From Rhizobium sp. NXC24 (lineage in GTDB: Bacteria > Pseudomonadota > Alphaproteobacteria > Rhizobiales > Rhizobiaceae): DNA of 64,000 bases. The stretch is from positions 1,340,501 to 1,404,500 of the forward strand of contig NZ_CP024311.1 of assembly GCF_002944315.1 (NCBI RefSeq). Reading direction: 5' to 3'. The notes beneath the pieces were generated by a model that ran no database searches, had not been told where the DNA came from, and saw nothing but the letters and a program-made list of their open reading frames with translations. The position numbers and the translations under genes are program-made. This document shows positions 47,684-57,334 of the stretch, in pieces (the first letter of the stretch is position 1; each line of letters begins with the position of its first letter).

Positions 47684-48784
47684 ATGAACATCAAGAGCCT
47701 TCTTCTCGGCTCCGCCGCCGCATTGGCATCGGTGAGCGGTGCCCATGCGGCAGACGCCGTTGTCGCGGCAGAACCCGAGCCGCTGGAATATGTGCGCATT
47801 TGCGACGCCTACGGCACCGGCTATTTCTTCATTCCAGGCACGGAAACCTGCCTCAAGATCGGCGGCAAAGTTCGTACGGAAGGCCAATGGTACGATGCCT
47901 ATAATCCGAACAGCAGGGTCGGCACGCTCTGGCATGACCGCGCGGAGCTCAAGGTCGATACGGCGACGGACACGGAATACGGTCCTCTGAAGACAAATCT
48001 TATCCTGCGATGGGAATGGAACGATGGAGGCGATACCGCGTCGAAGCTGCTGTTTGCCAATATCAGCCTTGGCGGCTTCACCGTCGGCAAGCTCGATTCG
48101 CAGTATAACCTCTATGCCGGTTACGCCGGCGACGTCATCAACGACGATGCGATCTATGACGGCCCCTATGAGCTCAACCAGTTGACGTACAACTATGACG
48201 CCGGCAACGGCTTCACCGGCGTCATTTCGCTGGAAGACAGCAACTCGACATCGGATTCCGATAGCTATGGCGGTGCTTGGGTAACCTCCAAGGCCGATCA
48301 TTATTTGCCGGACGTTGTTGCAGGTTTGGGCTACACGACCGGCAACCTCGGCTTCAAAATCGTCGGTGGTTATGACTCAATCGTCGAGGAGGGTGCCATC
48401 AAGGCCCGCATCGATGCCAAGTTCGGCGGCGTGGAAGCATTCCTGATGGGCGGTTGGAATACGGATGGTGACAAGCTCAACCAGTATGCCGGCTCCTATC
48501 AGGATGAATCGGCCTGCACGACGTCAGATGGTGTCGTTCACGGGGCAAAGTGCGGCTGGGGTGACTGGGCCGTATGGGGCGGCGTGGGCGTGCCCATCAA
48601 CGAAAAGCTGAAGTGGAACCTGCAGCTTGCCTACACCGAGTCGAAGATTTTCGAGGCCACCACCAACGTCAAGTTCAATCCGGTCAAGGATCTGCTCATC
48701 GAGCCGGAATTGACCTACATGCACTATGACTTCATCAGTGATGATACGGTCGCCGGCATCCTCCGTTTCGAACGGAATTTCTAA
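47684..48784 (+). CDS. Omp2-type porin
   Basis: A 366-residue outer-membrane porin of the alphaproteobacterial Omp2/RopA family. The signal peptide MNIKSLLLGSAAALASVSGAHA is cleaved near residue 22. The mature N-terminus has the conserved YVRICDAYGTGYFFIPGTETCLKIGGKVR, with two Cys; the rest is a 16-strand-type barrel ending in Phe (ILRFERNF). ATG 47684 follows GGAG. The terminator is strong. Rhizobia usually have several such porins. Confidence 0.92.
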   Translation: MNIKSLLLGSAAALASVSGAHAADAVVAAEPEPLEYVRICDAYGTGYFFIPGTETCLKIGGKVRTEGQWYDAYNPNSRVGTLWHDRAELKVDTATDTEYGPLKTNLILRWEWNDGGDTASKLLFANISLGGFTVGKLDSQYNLYAGYAGDVINDDAIYDGPYELNQLTYNYDAGNGFTGVISLEDSNSTSDSDSYGGAWVTSKADHYLPDVVAGLGYTTGNLGFKIVGGYDSIVEEGAIKARIDAKFGGVEAFLMGGWNTDGDKLNQYAGSYQDESACTTSDGVVHGAKCGWGDWAVWGGVGVPINEKLKWNLQLAYTESKIFEATTNVKFNPVKDLLIEPELTYMHYDFISDDTVAGILRFERNF

Positions 48785-48881
48785 GCGGAAGCGATCTTCG
48801 ACCGAAAGCGGGCGACGTCCTCGTCGGCGCTGCGGTCAGCGACAATCACTACCACCACGGCTATCATCTCGCCGAAAAATG

Positions 48882-48916
48882 AAAACTCTGCCGGTGTTGC
48901 GCCGGCGGAGTTTTTT
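48882..48916 (+). terminator. terminator of the porin gene
   Basis: AAAACTCTGCCGG and CCGGCGGAGTTTT pair with one mismatch (T opposite G) around a short loop and are followed by a T-run. It can also stop the convergent lipoprotein gene. Confidence 0.9.
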
Positions 48917-48936
48917 GTTGATGGGTGCCGCCGCTG

Positions 48937-49197
48937 CTAGAACGGCCGGGTTATCTCTTCCCTACTCACGAGCTTCAGGCTGCGATCGGGCTGGATGATG
49001 TAAGTTTCATAGACATCCTGGCCCCACTGATTGACGAAATGGTGCGGCAATCGGGTGCCCGGAGGCGATAGCGTCAGCTTCAAATGCGGCTGGCCGCCAT
49101 AGGTGATGCTGCCGGGAATCGGCTGCAGGGATTGGTTGGTCGTCGTGCATGCGGCAAGCAAAGGTCCGCACAGCAGCAAGGCAATCAGGAGCTTCAT
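48937..49197 (-). CDS. small lipoprotein of unknown function
   Basis: An 86-residue protein with signal sequence and lipobox LLAAC (Cys16), predicted membrane-anchored in the periplasm. The mature part has a TRLPHHFVNQWGQDVYETYIIQPDRSLKLV stretch; no known domain is recognised. It converges with the porin gene. Confidence 0.7.
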   Translation of the reverse strand: MKLLIALLLCGPLLAACTTTNQSLQPIPGSITYGGQPHLKLTLSPPGTRLPHHFVNQWGQDVYETYIIQPDRSLKLVSREEITRPF

Positions 49198-49366
49198 CGC
49201 CGTAACTTTCTAATCACTTCTTATTCAATGAAAAATCCGCCTGGAAGACGGCAAGGCATCTGTGAGCTTGGTTCAAAGCCACTATATAAAGCTAATGCCG
49301 GAGTGGTCGGCGGCAAGGCTCTTACGAAGTTGAGCTTGCTGCTGCTGGAATTCGAAGGAGTTGCAC

Positions 49367-49756
49367 ATGCGTACGATCAAAAGATCGGCAGCGGCCTTGG
49401 GTTTTGGTCTGTTATTGGCAGCAAGCGCCGCTGTGCCCGCCGGCGCCATCACCATGCCCACGCTCTCGGTGCCGGAGCAATCCGATATCATTCAGGTCCA
49501 CGACCATGGGCATGGCCACAGCCATAACCATTGGCGCGGCGGCCATAAGTACCATGGCTTCGACGGTTACTATGAGGATGATTCCGACAGCGGTGTGTTG
49601 TTCAAATCCTTCGTGACCGGCACGCTTTTCAACAGGCAGCGCACGGAAGGCTACTACGACAGCCATGCGCAAGCCTGCGCCGACCGCTACCCGTCCTACC
49701 GCGTCTCGGACAACACATACCAACCTAGCCACGGGCCTCGGCGCGTATGCAGGTGA
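49367..49756 (+). CDS. exported His-rich BA14K-like protein
   Basis: A 129-residue protein with a signal peptide (MRTIKRSAAALGFGLLLAASAAVPAGA). The C-terminus ACADRYPSYRVSDNTYQPSHGPRRVCR matches the BA14K-like ending of rhizobial and Brucella proteins, which has two Cys. Between lies an unusual His-rich run (HDHGHGHSHNHWRGGHKYHG, about residues 44-63) that could bind metal. ATG 49367 follows GAAGGAG. Immunoreactive surface proteins in Brucella share this ending; the role here is unknown. Confidence 0.72.
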   Translation: MRTIKRSAAALGFGLLLAASAAVPAGAITMPTLSVPEQSDIIQVHDHGHGHSHNHWRGGHKYHGFDGYYEDDSDSGVLFKSFVTGTLFNRQRTEGYYDSHAQACADRYPSYRVSDNTYQPSHGPRRVCR

Positions 49757-49870
49757 TCGGCAGAGCGAGAATTTTTCTCGCTCTTGATGCCGTTTTTATC
49801 CCGACGTGCGATTTTACCTCTTGCGCTGCCATGCCCGACAGACTAATGCAATCAAGCCTTTTCGGCAGGT

Positions 49871-49947
<77 letters not shown>

Positions 49948-49984
49948 TTTATCTCCTTGAACTCCCAATCAAATTTTCATTGAT

Positions 49985-50659
49985 TTAGCTGCACCACGAT
50001 GTTGTCTGCCCCGTCCAGCGGCGGGCCAGTCCTTCCGCAACCATTTGATCGCCGATGGATCGGCCGGCCCGCATGGCGATGCGGAATTTGCTACCCTGTT
50101 GATCGTCACCCCGCCCGCTGGCGGAGAGCACGAAGGTGTCGCGGTTGAGAAGGGCTTGCAGTCGCAGCTTCGCGGCGGTGGCTTTTTGCCGCTCGCCGGC
50201 GCAATGCGAGGGCTCGATGTCAGGGACATCGATATCCGCCAGGCGGATTTTGATTCCATTCTGCCAGAAGGTGTTGCCGTCGACGACGCAGTTGATGCCG
50301 GTTTCGCCGCCGCACAGGCCGAATCGTCCGGCGGCTTCAGGCGGGGCAGCGGCCAGCGTCCGATCCGCCGGCACGGCAACGGGAATAACGTTTGGCGGGA
50401 CCGGCAGCGCCGAGGTCGGGTGTTCGGGAACGACGGCAACCATTTTGGGCTTCGGCTTGGCCGTCGGCAACGGCGCGTCCTGCGGCACGTGCCGAACGGC
50501 GGCGGCGCCGGCATAGCCCTGCAACGAAGGCATATCCCGGCGATGCTCATAGGCGAAAATGCCTGCTATGGCGGCCAGACCGACCGTGCCCCACAGCCAC
50601 ATCGAATTGCCCGCTTTAGCTTGCGGCTTGCGCCGCGTGCGTCGTTTCGTTTTTGCCAT
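49985..50659 (-). CDS. membrane-anchored nuclease-fold (SNase-like) protein, probably degenerate
   Basis: A 224-residue protein with one N-terminal membrane segment (about residues 20-40), a Pro/Ala-rich linker, and a thermonuclease-like C-terminal domain (residues about 110-220). The catalytic region reads VVDGNTFWQNGIKIRLADIDVPD, where the usual DGDT and IDAPE have DGNT and IDVPD. The usual YGR Arg is replaced (DDQQGSKFR), so activity is doubtful. ATG 50659 chosen. Convergent with tRNA-Pro. Confidence 0.75.
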   Translation of the reverse strand: MAKTKRRTRRKPQAKAGNSMWLWGTVGLAAIAGIFAYEHRRDMPSLQGYAGAAAVRHVPQDAPLPTAKPKPKMVAVVPEHPTSALPVPPNVIPVAVPADRTLAAAPPEAAGRFGLCGGETGINCVVDGNTFWQNGIKIRLADIDVPDIEPSHCAGERQKATAAKLRLQALLNRDTFVLSASGRGDDQQGSKFRIAMRAGRSIGDQMVAEGLARRWTGQTTSWCS

Positions 50660-50752
50660 GGCTTCATTCCTCAATTGCGAGGAAATTATCGCCAAGATTT
50701 CTTACCGATCCGTTGGCTTCCCTGCTGCCGGATGCCTAAGCGGAACCTTTAT

Positions 50753-51145
50753 TCACTTCGCGGCGCCGGCGGTAGGCTTCAGCTTGACAGCCATCGTGAT
50801 CTGGCCGCGCACTGTCAGCTTCGGCCCGCGACCGTCCATATTGGTGACATCGGTGTTGCTGGAAAGCGCGTTGATCTGGCAATCGTCGGCAATAGTATCG
50901 AGCAGCACGGTGCAGTTGCTGGCGGCGATGCGATAGAAGGATTTGATCGCATCCTGCTGCTGTTTTTCATCGCTGCCATCCGTGATCGGGACGGAAAGCG
51001 ATATCCCGGATTGCACGGAGATATAGCCATCGGGAACCTGGCGCGGGTTGCGCAGCGGCAACGCCGAAAGGGACTGCGAAGAGGCCGGCGCCGCGGCGCC
51101 GAGCAGAAGCATGCAAAGTGTCGCCGAGATCAGACGTTTGTTCAT
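50753..51145 (-). CDS. exported protein of unknown function
   Basis: A 130-residue protein with a signal peptide (MNKRLISATLCMLLLGAAAPASS). The mature part has two Cys (SNCTVLLDTIADDCQI) that could form a disulfide. No family recognised. Gene lies upstream of the nuclease-fold gene on the same strand with a 93-base gap. Confidence 0.68.
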   Translation of the reverse strand: MNKRLISATLCMLLLGAAAPASSQSLSALPLRNPRQVPDGYISVQSGISLSVPITDGSDEKQQQDAIKSFYRIAASNCTVLLDTIADDCQINALSSNTDVTNMDGRGPKLTVRGQITMAVKLKPTAGAAK

Positions 51146-51401
51146 CAGGAAGCCTCCGTTTCTTGTCCTTTATGTCAGGCATCGGTGAAGGCTTGGTGAT
51201 GGCGTAACTTAAAATTGTAGTCTTGTGAGAATTGCGAGCATATTCCTCGGAGTCAGAGTGCTTCGAGATAAAGAGCCGTTCCCACAAAACCTTGCTTGCC
51301 AAGCCTCCGGGCAGGGCGCATAGTCACTTTCTGTATCGTCGGTTAAACAAACGGGCACCGGCGACCGTATTTGCGTGCGGCCCGACGGACGAGGCGGCGC
51401 C

Positions 51402-51614
51402 ATGTTAGAAACCTCCATTCACCCGCAGGATCTACCCCTGTTTTCCGACGATCTGGATCGTTTGGAAAAGGTGTTGGATGCCGTCTGCATGGATCGCGGC
51501 ATTAGTCCCCGCAGCCAGGAGGGCGAACGCCTGGGTGCCCTGATGATTCAGCTCTATCGCCAGGGCGTGAAAGAAGATGCAAAGCTTCTTGCGCTTGCGA
51601 AAGCCTATCTCTGA
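51402..51614 (+). CDS. small conserved-looking protein of unknown function
   Basis: A 70-residue acidic helical protein (LPLFSDDLDRLEKVLDAVCMDRGISPRSQEGERLGALMIQLYRQGVKEDAKLL). No signal or membrane segment. I chose ATG 51402 (MLETSIHPQ); an earlier in-frame start at 51375 is possible. Family unknown; I recall similar short proteins in rhizobial genomes. Confidence 0.65.
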   Translation: MLETSIHPQDLPLFSDDLDRLEKVLDAVCMDRGISPRSQEGERLGALMIQLYRQGVKEDAKLLALAKAYL

Positions 51615-51825
51615 CGCTTTTTTCTTCAATCATCTGATCGCTTTAAGCCGATTTCACATAGCAGCAATGACGCATTGTGCCTGCTCGAACCTGCGTCGCT
51701 GCCTTATATTTGCTGCATCGCACAAGGAGAGTCGATTACTCGATCTCGTTGCCCCGCGGGGTCGATGTGCGGCCCGCCCGCCAAATGAAATCAACTACGG
51801 TGGGCGCGGATAATTTGAAAGGTCC

Positions 51826-52845
51826 ATGATGAATTTCAAAGTTCCGAGCCGGCTTCGCCGTTTGCTCGTTGATTCCGTTGAGCTGCCACAGCTCAAATTC
51901 CCCGTGACGCGGCCGCGATCGCAGCCGGCACGCCGGCGCGTCTCCACGCAGCTAGTGCCGCAGCGTCTGACGGAGGTCCTGTGGTTTGGGCGCAACCCTG
52001 GCGATCTGCGCATGCTGGAATATGTGCCGGCAGGTGTCCAAGGTCCGATGCCGCTGGTCGTCGTCTTACATGGCTGTCACCAGAATGCCGAGGATTTCGA
52101 TCGCGCCAGCGGCTGGACGGCCCTGGCGCGCCAGCACGGTTTCGCCGTGCTTTATGCCGGGCAGAAGCCGGCCAACAATGCCAATCTCTGTTTCAATTGG
52201 TTCCGCCCGAGCCTGGTGACGCGCGATCGCGGCGAGCTGGGTTCGATCCGCGAGATGATCGATTTCAGCCGCCGGCTGCATGATATCGACGACAGCAAGA
52301 TCTTCGTCATGGGCCTGTCGGCCGGCGGCGCCATGGCGTCGGCGCTGCTCGCCACCTATCCGGAGCTGTTTGCTGCCGGCGCCGTCATCGGCGGCTTACC
52401 TTTCGGTGCCGCCCGCGATGCCATGTCTGCGCTGGATGTGATGAAGAGAGCCGCCGCGCGCCCGGCCGAAAAATGGGCCGAACTCGTCCGCGAAGCCTCG
52501 CCGGATGCCACCCGTTTTCCGGCGGTCTCCATCTGGCATGGGACCGATGACGGCGTCGTTTCGTTCGGCAATGCCGAAGCGTCGGTGGCGCAGTGGCTGG
52601 CCGTGCATGGGCGGCCGCAGACCAAGGGCCGGTTGCGCCTGTTCGAAGGCGGCGAGCGGCGCGAATGGCGTAACGACTATGGCGATATCGTGCTGGAACT
52701 GGTGACTTTGAACGATTTCGGCCATGGCTTGCCGATTGGTCCCATCGCCGAGGGCAGGGAGCCGGCCAACGATACCGAACGCTTCATCTTGCGCGCTGCT
52801 CTCTCCGCGCCAGAGCAACTGGTTCGGAACTGGGGCCTGGCGTAA
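51826..52845 (+). CDS. PHB-depolymerase-family esterase
   Basis: A 339-residue alpha/beta hydrolase of the LpqC/polyhydroxybutyrate depolymerase class. The oxyanion motif VVLHGCHQNAEDFDRASGW is near residue 84, the nucleophile elbow GLSAGGAMASALL near residue 166 and Asp/His partners follow (WHGTDDGVVSFGNA; NDFGHGLPIG). No signal peptide is seen. Members act on PHB oligomers, feruloyl or acetyl-xylan esters; the substrate here is unknown. ATG 51826 follows AAAGG. Convergent with the HTH gene by three bases. Confidence 0.85.
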   Translation: MMNFKVPSRLRRLLVDSVELPQLKFPVTRPRSQPARRRVSTQLVPQRLTEVLWFGRNPGDLRMLEYVPAGVQGPMPLVVVLHGCHQNAEDFDRASGWTALARQHGFAVLYAGQKPANNANLCFNWFRPSLVTRDRGELGSIREMIDFSRRLHDIDDSKIFVMGLSAGGAMASALLATYPELFAAGAVIGGLPFGAARDAMSALDVMKRAAARPAEKWAELVREASPDATRFPAVSIWHGTDDGVVSFGNAEASVAQWLAVHGRPQTKGRLRLFEGGERREWRNDYGDIVLELVTLNDFGHGLPIGPIAEGREPANDTERFILRAALSAPEQLVRNWGLA

Positions 52846-52848
52846 GCC

Positions 52849-53139
52849 TCAATCGTCGTTGGTGGCGTTCAGGTTTTCCGGCCGGATGCCGCCATCTTCC
52901 GCCCAATGCTTGAAGCGGATGCCGGCGCCGCCGGCTTCGTCGCTCCCGCTGGCGATGAACGATATGCCGCGGGCTTCGAGGGCGGTACGCAAGGCGACCA
53001 ACGCCTTGGCATCCCCCGAACTGACGTCCTCTTCCAGCGTTTCAATCGTCGTTACGGACAATTTGCTCTCGACGGCAAGCGTTTCTATTGTCAGTCCGAG
53101 CATGGCGCGTGCGCCGCGTAGTTGCGCTGATGTGGTCAT
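52849..53139 (-). CDS. small XRE-type helix-turn-helix regulator
   Basis: A 96-residue protein with an HTH domain (AQLRGARAMLGLTIETLAVESKLSVTTIETLEED). The ending is short with no sensor domain (GISFIASGSDEAGGAGIRFKHW), which is common in rhizobial XRE proteins. Target unknown. Confidence 0.77.
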   Translation of the reverse strand: MTTSAQLRGARAMLGLTIETLAVESKLSVTTIETLEEDVSSGDAKALVALRTALEARGISFIASGSDEAGGAGIRFKHWAEDGGIRPENLNATNDD

Positions 53140-53234
53140 GACTGAAATTTAGCGCATAAATCTGAAAATCGGAACCGATTTTCGGATCGGATCATGCGCA
53201 AATTTGAGATGTGGTTGCATTCCCGTCGCTTGCT

Positions 53235-54440
53235 TCAGGACGCGCTGCGCAGCGCCACTTTTTCCGGCGTTCTCAGGAAGTTAGGGACGCGATGGCCGAG
53301 CAATTCGAAGTAGATTGCCTCCGTCGCATCCGCCATGCCGGCGAGCGTATAGCCGTCCTTGCGTCGCCGGGCCTCGGTGGTGAAGCTGCGCAGCAATTTG
53401 GGATCGGCAAAGCGCATCATCGCCGCGGCCAGTTCTGCGGGGTCGTCGCTGTTGGCGACGATATAGCCGTTCTTGCCGGGCTCGATCACGGTGCGTGCGC
53501 CGCCGACATCGGTCAGCAGCAGCGGCTTGCCGCCGGCGGCAGCTTCCAGCATGACATAGGACATGGCCTCGTAGCGGCTCGGCATGACGACGACATCGAA
53601 GGCGTCGACCGCGGTGGCGCCGGGAATAGAGCTATCGAGATGGGCGCGATCTTCGAGGCCGGCGGCCTTGATCATGCTGCCGACGGTCTCGGCCAGTTCG
53701 CCGATGCCAATCATCAGCAGGCGCGCCTGTGGTAAGTCTTTGGCGACGCGGGCAAAAGCTTCGACCAGCCGCTCCGGCGCTTTCTGCGGCGTCAGCCGGC
53801 CGACGAAACCGAAGAGCAGGGCGTCCTGCGGTATTCCATAACGCGCACGGATGGCGGCGCGCTGACCGGATGGCGGGGCGCTGACGCCGTTGACGACGAT
53901 CCGCAGCCGCCCCTCCGGAATACCGATCGACAGCGCATGATTATATTCATCGCGGGACACGCAGATCAGGCGGTCGGACAGCCAGTTACCAAGCAGCCTC
54001 TCGATGCCGCCATAGATCATCCGGCCCCGGCTTCCGAGTGTCGGGTCCATGGTGCGGAAGGCGTGCGGGGTGTAAAGCACCGGGATATGCGGGCCTGGTA
54101 ATCTCAGCCGCGTCAGCGCTCCGGCCTTGGAGCTGTGGCCATGAATGAGATGAAACGGCCCGTGCTGTGCGACGATTTTCCGAATTTGCCACCAAGCGGT
54201 GATATCCCAAGGTCCCGGCGCGCGCCGCATGGCAAGAGAGATGACGCTGTCGAGGCCCATCCCCTCCAATTCGGCGACGAAAGCTGCTTCGGCGCGCAAA
54301 GGCGAATAGATCGCCGTCACCGAATGGCCGCGGCGCTGCATGGCGCGGCAGAGATCGAGGAAGTGCCGCCCGGAACCGCCGCCGCTTGGTTCGAGAACTT
54401 GCAGCAGCGACAGGCGTTTGATGCCGACATTCATGTTCAC
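53235..54440 (-). CDS. GT4 glycosyltransferase of the surface polysaccharide locus
   Basis: A 401-residue retaining GT-B glycosyltransferase. The N-terminal LLQVLEPSGGGSGRHFLDLC gives the acceptor side; the donor-site EX7E motif is in MPSRYEAMSYVMLEAAAGGKP near residue 290. It adds one sugar to the lipid-linked repeat unit on the inner face of the membrane. The start is uncertain: GTG at 54440 overlaps the ligase stop (GTGA), and ATG at 54434 is six bases on. Last gene of the minus-strand operon. Confidence 0.88.
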   Translation of the reverse strand: MNMNVGIKRLSLLQVLEPSGGGSGRHFLDLCRAMQRRGHSVTAIYSPLRAEAAFVAELEGMGLDSVISLAMRRAPGPWDITAWWQIRKIVAQHGPFHLIHGHSSKAGALTRLRLPGPHIPVLYTPHAFRTMDPTLGSRGRMIYGGIERLLGNWLSDRLICVSRDEYNHALSIGIPEGRLRIVVNGVSAPPSGQRAAIRARYGIPQDALLFGFVGRLTPQKAPERLVEAFARVAKDLPQARLLMIGIGELAETVGSMIKAAGLEDRAHLDSSIPGATAVDAFDVVVMPSRYEAMSYVMLEAAAGGKPLLLTDVGGARTVIEPGKNGYIVANSDDPAELAAAMMRFADPKLLRSFTTEARRRKDGYTLAGMADATEAIYFELLGHRVPNFLRTPEKVALRSAS

Positions 54441-55741
54441 GATGCTGCTTCCCTTCGGGCCAAGCTACGCTGATACTGTTGCTCGAGTGCCCCGCAGCCC
54501 CAGACGATGCCGATCAGCATGTAGAGATGGCGCCAATGATCGGTGTCGATGACATTGCCGATGCCGACATGGCCGAGAATGACGATCCAGGCGATCGTCA
54601 AGTAGGGCTGCCAGGGCCGGTCCTTCAAAAAGTTGCGGAAGCCGATATAGATGGTCCAGCAGATCATGCTGACCCAGCAGAAGAAGCCGAGCCAGCCATA
54701 GGTGGTCAGCGTCTTCAGCCAGATATTGTGCTCGTCCTCGCGAAACAGGGTGGAAAAGACGAGCGGGCCGATGCCGAGCGGCCTTTCCATCGACAGCATG
54801 AATCCGATGCGATGGCGCTCGAAACGACCGAGATGACCGCCATCATAATCCTGCACGAGCTGGGTGCGCGTCGAGAACAGGTCGCTCACCTGATGGAACT
54901 GCAGCGCGACGACCAGGAGCAGGACCATGAAAATGATTGCCGCCAAAGACATCACCAGAATGCGCAGCCGGAAGGCATTGCTGCGGTGCTGCAGCAGCAT
55001 GCAAAAGATCAGCATCGCCGACGCGAAGGAGAACAAGCCCCATGCGGCGCGAGAGAAGGAGAGAAAGATGCCGAAGGCCAGCACGAACAGGCAGAGCGCC
55101 TTGATCGGCGCCTTCTTCAGGTCGCCGATCAGGATGCCGTGCATGAGATAGATGCTCGGTGTCACCAGGTAGGGACCGAAGACATTGGGGTCCTGGAATA
55201 CGCCCATGGCGCGGTCATAGCGGGTGAAGATTTCAGCGCCTGGAAAGGCGTGGAAATAGCCGAGAATGCCGAGGCTTGCCGTAATCAGCGCGGCGACTAC
55301 CCAGGTGTTGAAGATTAGCTTCAACCGCTTTTCGCTGTCTTCGATAATCGCGGCATAGAAGACCGAGCTCAGCGCCAGGAAGGTGGAAACGGCCACATAG
55401 ATCGGTCCGTCGAGATGGGAGTTTGCCCCGAGGTCGCGCATCTGCGTCAGCGACAGCATGCCGCCGACGTTGAACGTCAGGAACAGCGCCAGAAGCGGCG
55501 CGACATTGCGTGAGATCTTCAGCCCAAGGATGAACCAGGTGCCGATGAGAAAGGCGACCCATAGCTCATAGGGCGCCGGTTCGGCGATGACGAAGCCCGA
55601 TAGAAAGACCCCGAAAGCAACGCAAGCCGTGCGGACCAGCCGCAATGCTGCGAGCTGAGGTCGGTCGACGCGCCGATAGGGGAGATCGATCGCGGTCAAT
55701 AGGCGTTTTCCGTGTTGAGGAGGCGGAAGGGAGTCAGCCAC
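54437..55741 (-). CDS. O-antigen ligase/Wzy-like polymerase
   Basis: A 434-residue membrane protein with about eleven hydrophobic segments and a large periplasmic loop (about residues 285-335). The Wzy_C/O-antigen ligase motif RHRIGFMLSMERPLGIGPLVFST is in that loop. It probably polymerises repeat units; ligase is the other option. The start may be GTG at 55741 or TTG at 55699, which overlaps the preceding stop (TTGA). The frame overlaps the glycosyl-phosphotransferase gene if the longer form is used. Confidence 0.82.
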   Translation of the reverse strand: MADSLPPPQHGKRLLTAIDLPYRRVDRPQLAALRLVRTACVAFGVFLSGFVIAEPAPYELWVAFLIGTWFILGLKISRNVAPLLALFLTFNVGGMLSLTQMRDLGANSHLDGPIYVAVSTFLALSSVFYAAIIEDSEKRLKLIFNTWVVAALITASLGILGYFHAFPGAEIFTRYDRAMGVFQDPNVFGPYLVTPSIYLMHGILIGDLKKAPIKALCLFVLAFGIFLSFSRAAWGLFSFASAMLIFCMLLQHRSNAFRLRILVMSLAAIIFMVLLLVVALQFHQVSDLFSTRTQLVQDYDGGHLGRFERHRIGFMLSMERPLGIGPLVFSTLFREDEHNIWLKTLTTYGWLGFFCWVSMICWTIYIGFRNFLKDRPWQPYLTIAWIVILGHVGIGNVIDTDHWRHLYMLIGIVWGCGALEQQYQRSLARREAAS

Positions 55742-57258
55742 AGGATTTTCAGATCGAAATACAGCGACCAGTTCTCGATATAGTAGAGATCGTAAGCCGT
55801 GCGGAACTTGATCTTGTCATCGCTGTCGATCTCGCCGCGCCAGCCGTTGATCTGTGCCCAGCCCGTGACGCCGGGCTTGACGCGATGGCGGGCGAAATAG
55901 CCTTCGACCACATCGGCATAAATGCGATTGTGGCTCGCCGCCAATACGGCATGCGGGCGCGGGCCGACGAGCGACAGATTGCCGAGCAGCACGTTGAAGA
56001 GCTGCGGCAATTCGTCGATCGAGGTCTTGCGGATGAAACGTCCGACCGGTGTCACCCGGGGATCGTTCTTCGTCACGGCAATGCGGGCCGTCGGGTCGCT
56101 CATGTTGGTGTACATCGAGCGGAACTTGAAGACGTTGATGATCTCGTTGTTGAAGCCGTGGCGCTTCTGCATGAAGAAGACCGGTCCCTTCGATGTCGCC
56201 TTCACGGCAATTGCGGCTCCGAGCATGATCGGCCAGAGCAGGCAGAGCGCGAGCAGGCTGAAGAAGACATCGAAAATGCGCTTGGCGACGCCGTCCCAAT
56301 CACGGATCGGCTTGTTGAAGATATCGAGCATCGGCACCGCGCCGACATGGGAATAAGAGCGCGGGCGGAAGCGCAACTTATTGGCATGCGCTGCCAGGCG
56401 AATGTCGACGGGCAGCACCCAAAGCTTCCTGAGAAGCTGCAGAATGCGATCCTCGGCGCTGATCGGCAGCGCGATGATCAGCATGTCGATGCGCGTTAGC
56501 CGGGCGAATTCCACCAGCTCGGCGACAGTGCCGAGTTTCGGGTAACCGGCGACCATCACCGGCGAACGTTTCTCGCCGCGATCATCGAAGATGCCGCAGA
56601 TGCGGATATCGTTGTCAGACTGATGCTCCAGCGCGCGGATCAACTCCTTGGCCGGTTCACCGCCGCCAACGATGACGGCGCGCCGCTCCATGAGACCGTT
56701 GCGGGCCCAGTTGCGGATGCCATAGGCGAACACGGCACGTGCGGCGACGAGGAAGATTGTGCCGGCGGCAAGCCAGATCCCGAGAGCGCGGATCGAATAG
56801 ATATGGTTGACGTCGAAGGGCAGGAGGGCAAGAACCATCACAGCAAACGCGGCCACCCATGACACCAGGATACGCTGCGGGAAACGATGCGGCGCGCGCA
56901 GTATCGGGATCTGATAGGCGTCGGCCACCTGCAGGAAGACGATGGCGAGACCGCAAAGCGCGATCGTCACCGCCGCCTGCGACAGGAAGGGATGGGCGCC
57001 GGGCGTGGTCTGGAAGAAGAGAACCGCCAGCCCCACGGCAAGCAACGACAGGAATTCGAAAAGCCGGTATTGCCCGATGATGATGGCCGGCGTCTGATTG
57101 CTCTCGCGAAATTGTTCGGCGATCTGGCGGGCATAGGCGTTGATGTCGCCGGCCTGATGATCGCCGCTCTGTTCCTCAGTGCCGCGAGTGCGAATTTCCG
57201 AGACCTGCTTGCGAATATTGTCCAAGTTAAATTGCGAGGACTCTTCAATATGGTTCAT
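55696..57258 (-). CDS. undecaprenyl-phosphate sugar phosphotransferase (WcaJ/UppE-like)
   Basis: A 520-residue polyprenyl glycosylphosphotransferase that starts repeat-unit synthesis by attaching a hexose-1-phosphate to undecaprenyl phosphate. Four membrane segments lie at residues about 60-185, a CoA-binding-like nucleotide domain ([16 protein letters not shown]) near 195-320. One further segment ([16 protein letters not shown]) precedes the catalytic domain with [25 protein letters not shown] and [11 protein letters not shown]. Between two GT genes in the operon. Confidence 0.92.
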   Translation of the reverse strand: MNHIEESSQFNLDNIRKQVSEIRTRGTEEQSGDHQAGDINAYARQIAEQFRESNQTPAIIIGQYRLFEFLSLLAVGLAVLFFQTTPGAHPFLSQAAVTIALCGLAIVFLQVADAYQIPILRAPHRFPQRILVSWVAAFAVMVLALLPFDVNHIYSIRALGIWLAAGTIFLVAARAVFAYGIRNWARNGLMERRAVIVGGGEPAKELIRALEHQSDNDIRICGIFDDRGEKRSPVMVAGYPKLGTVAELVEFARLTRIDMLIIALPISAEDRILQLLRKLWVLPVDIRLAAHANKLRFRPRSYSHVGAVPMLDIFNKPIRDWDGVAKRIFDVFFSLLALCLLWPIMLGAAIAVKATSKGPVFFMQKRHGFNNEIINVFKFRSMYTNMSDPTARIAVTKNDPRVTPVGRFIRKTSIDELPQLFNVLLGNLSLVGPRPHAVLAASHNRIYADVVEGYFARHRVKPGVTGWAQINGWRGEIDSDDKIKFRTAYDLYYIENWSLYFDLKILWLTPFRLLNTENAY

Positions 57259-57334
57259 GGCAATTCATCCGGTCGTTACCGGAGATGGCCTAACAGATAT
57301 GAGCTAATAAACGTTTACAACACTTGATTGTATT

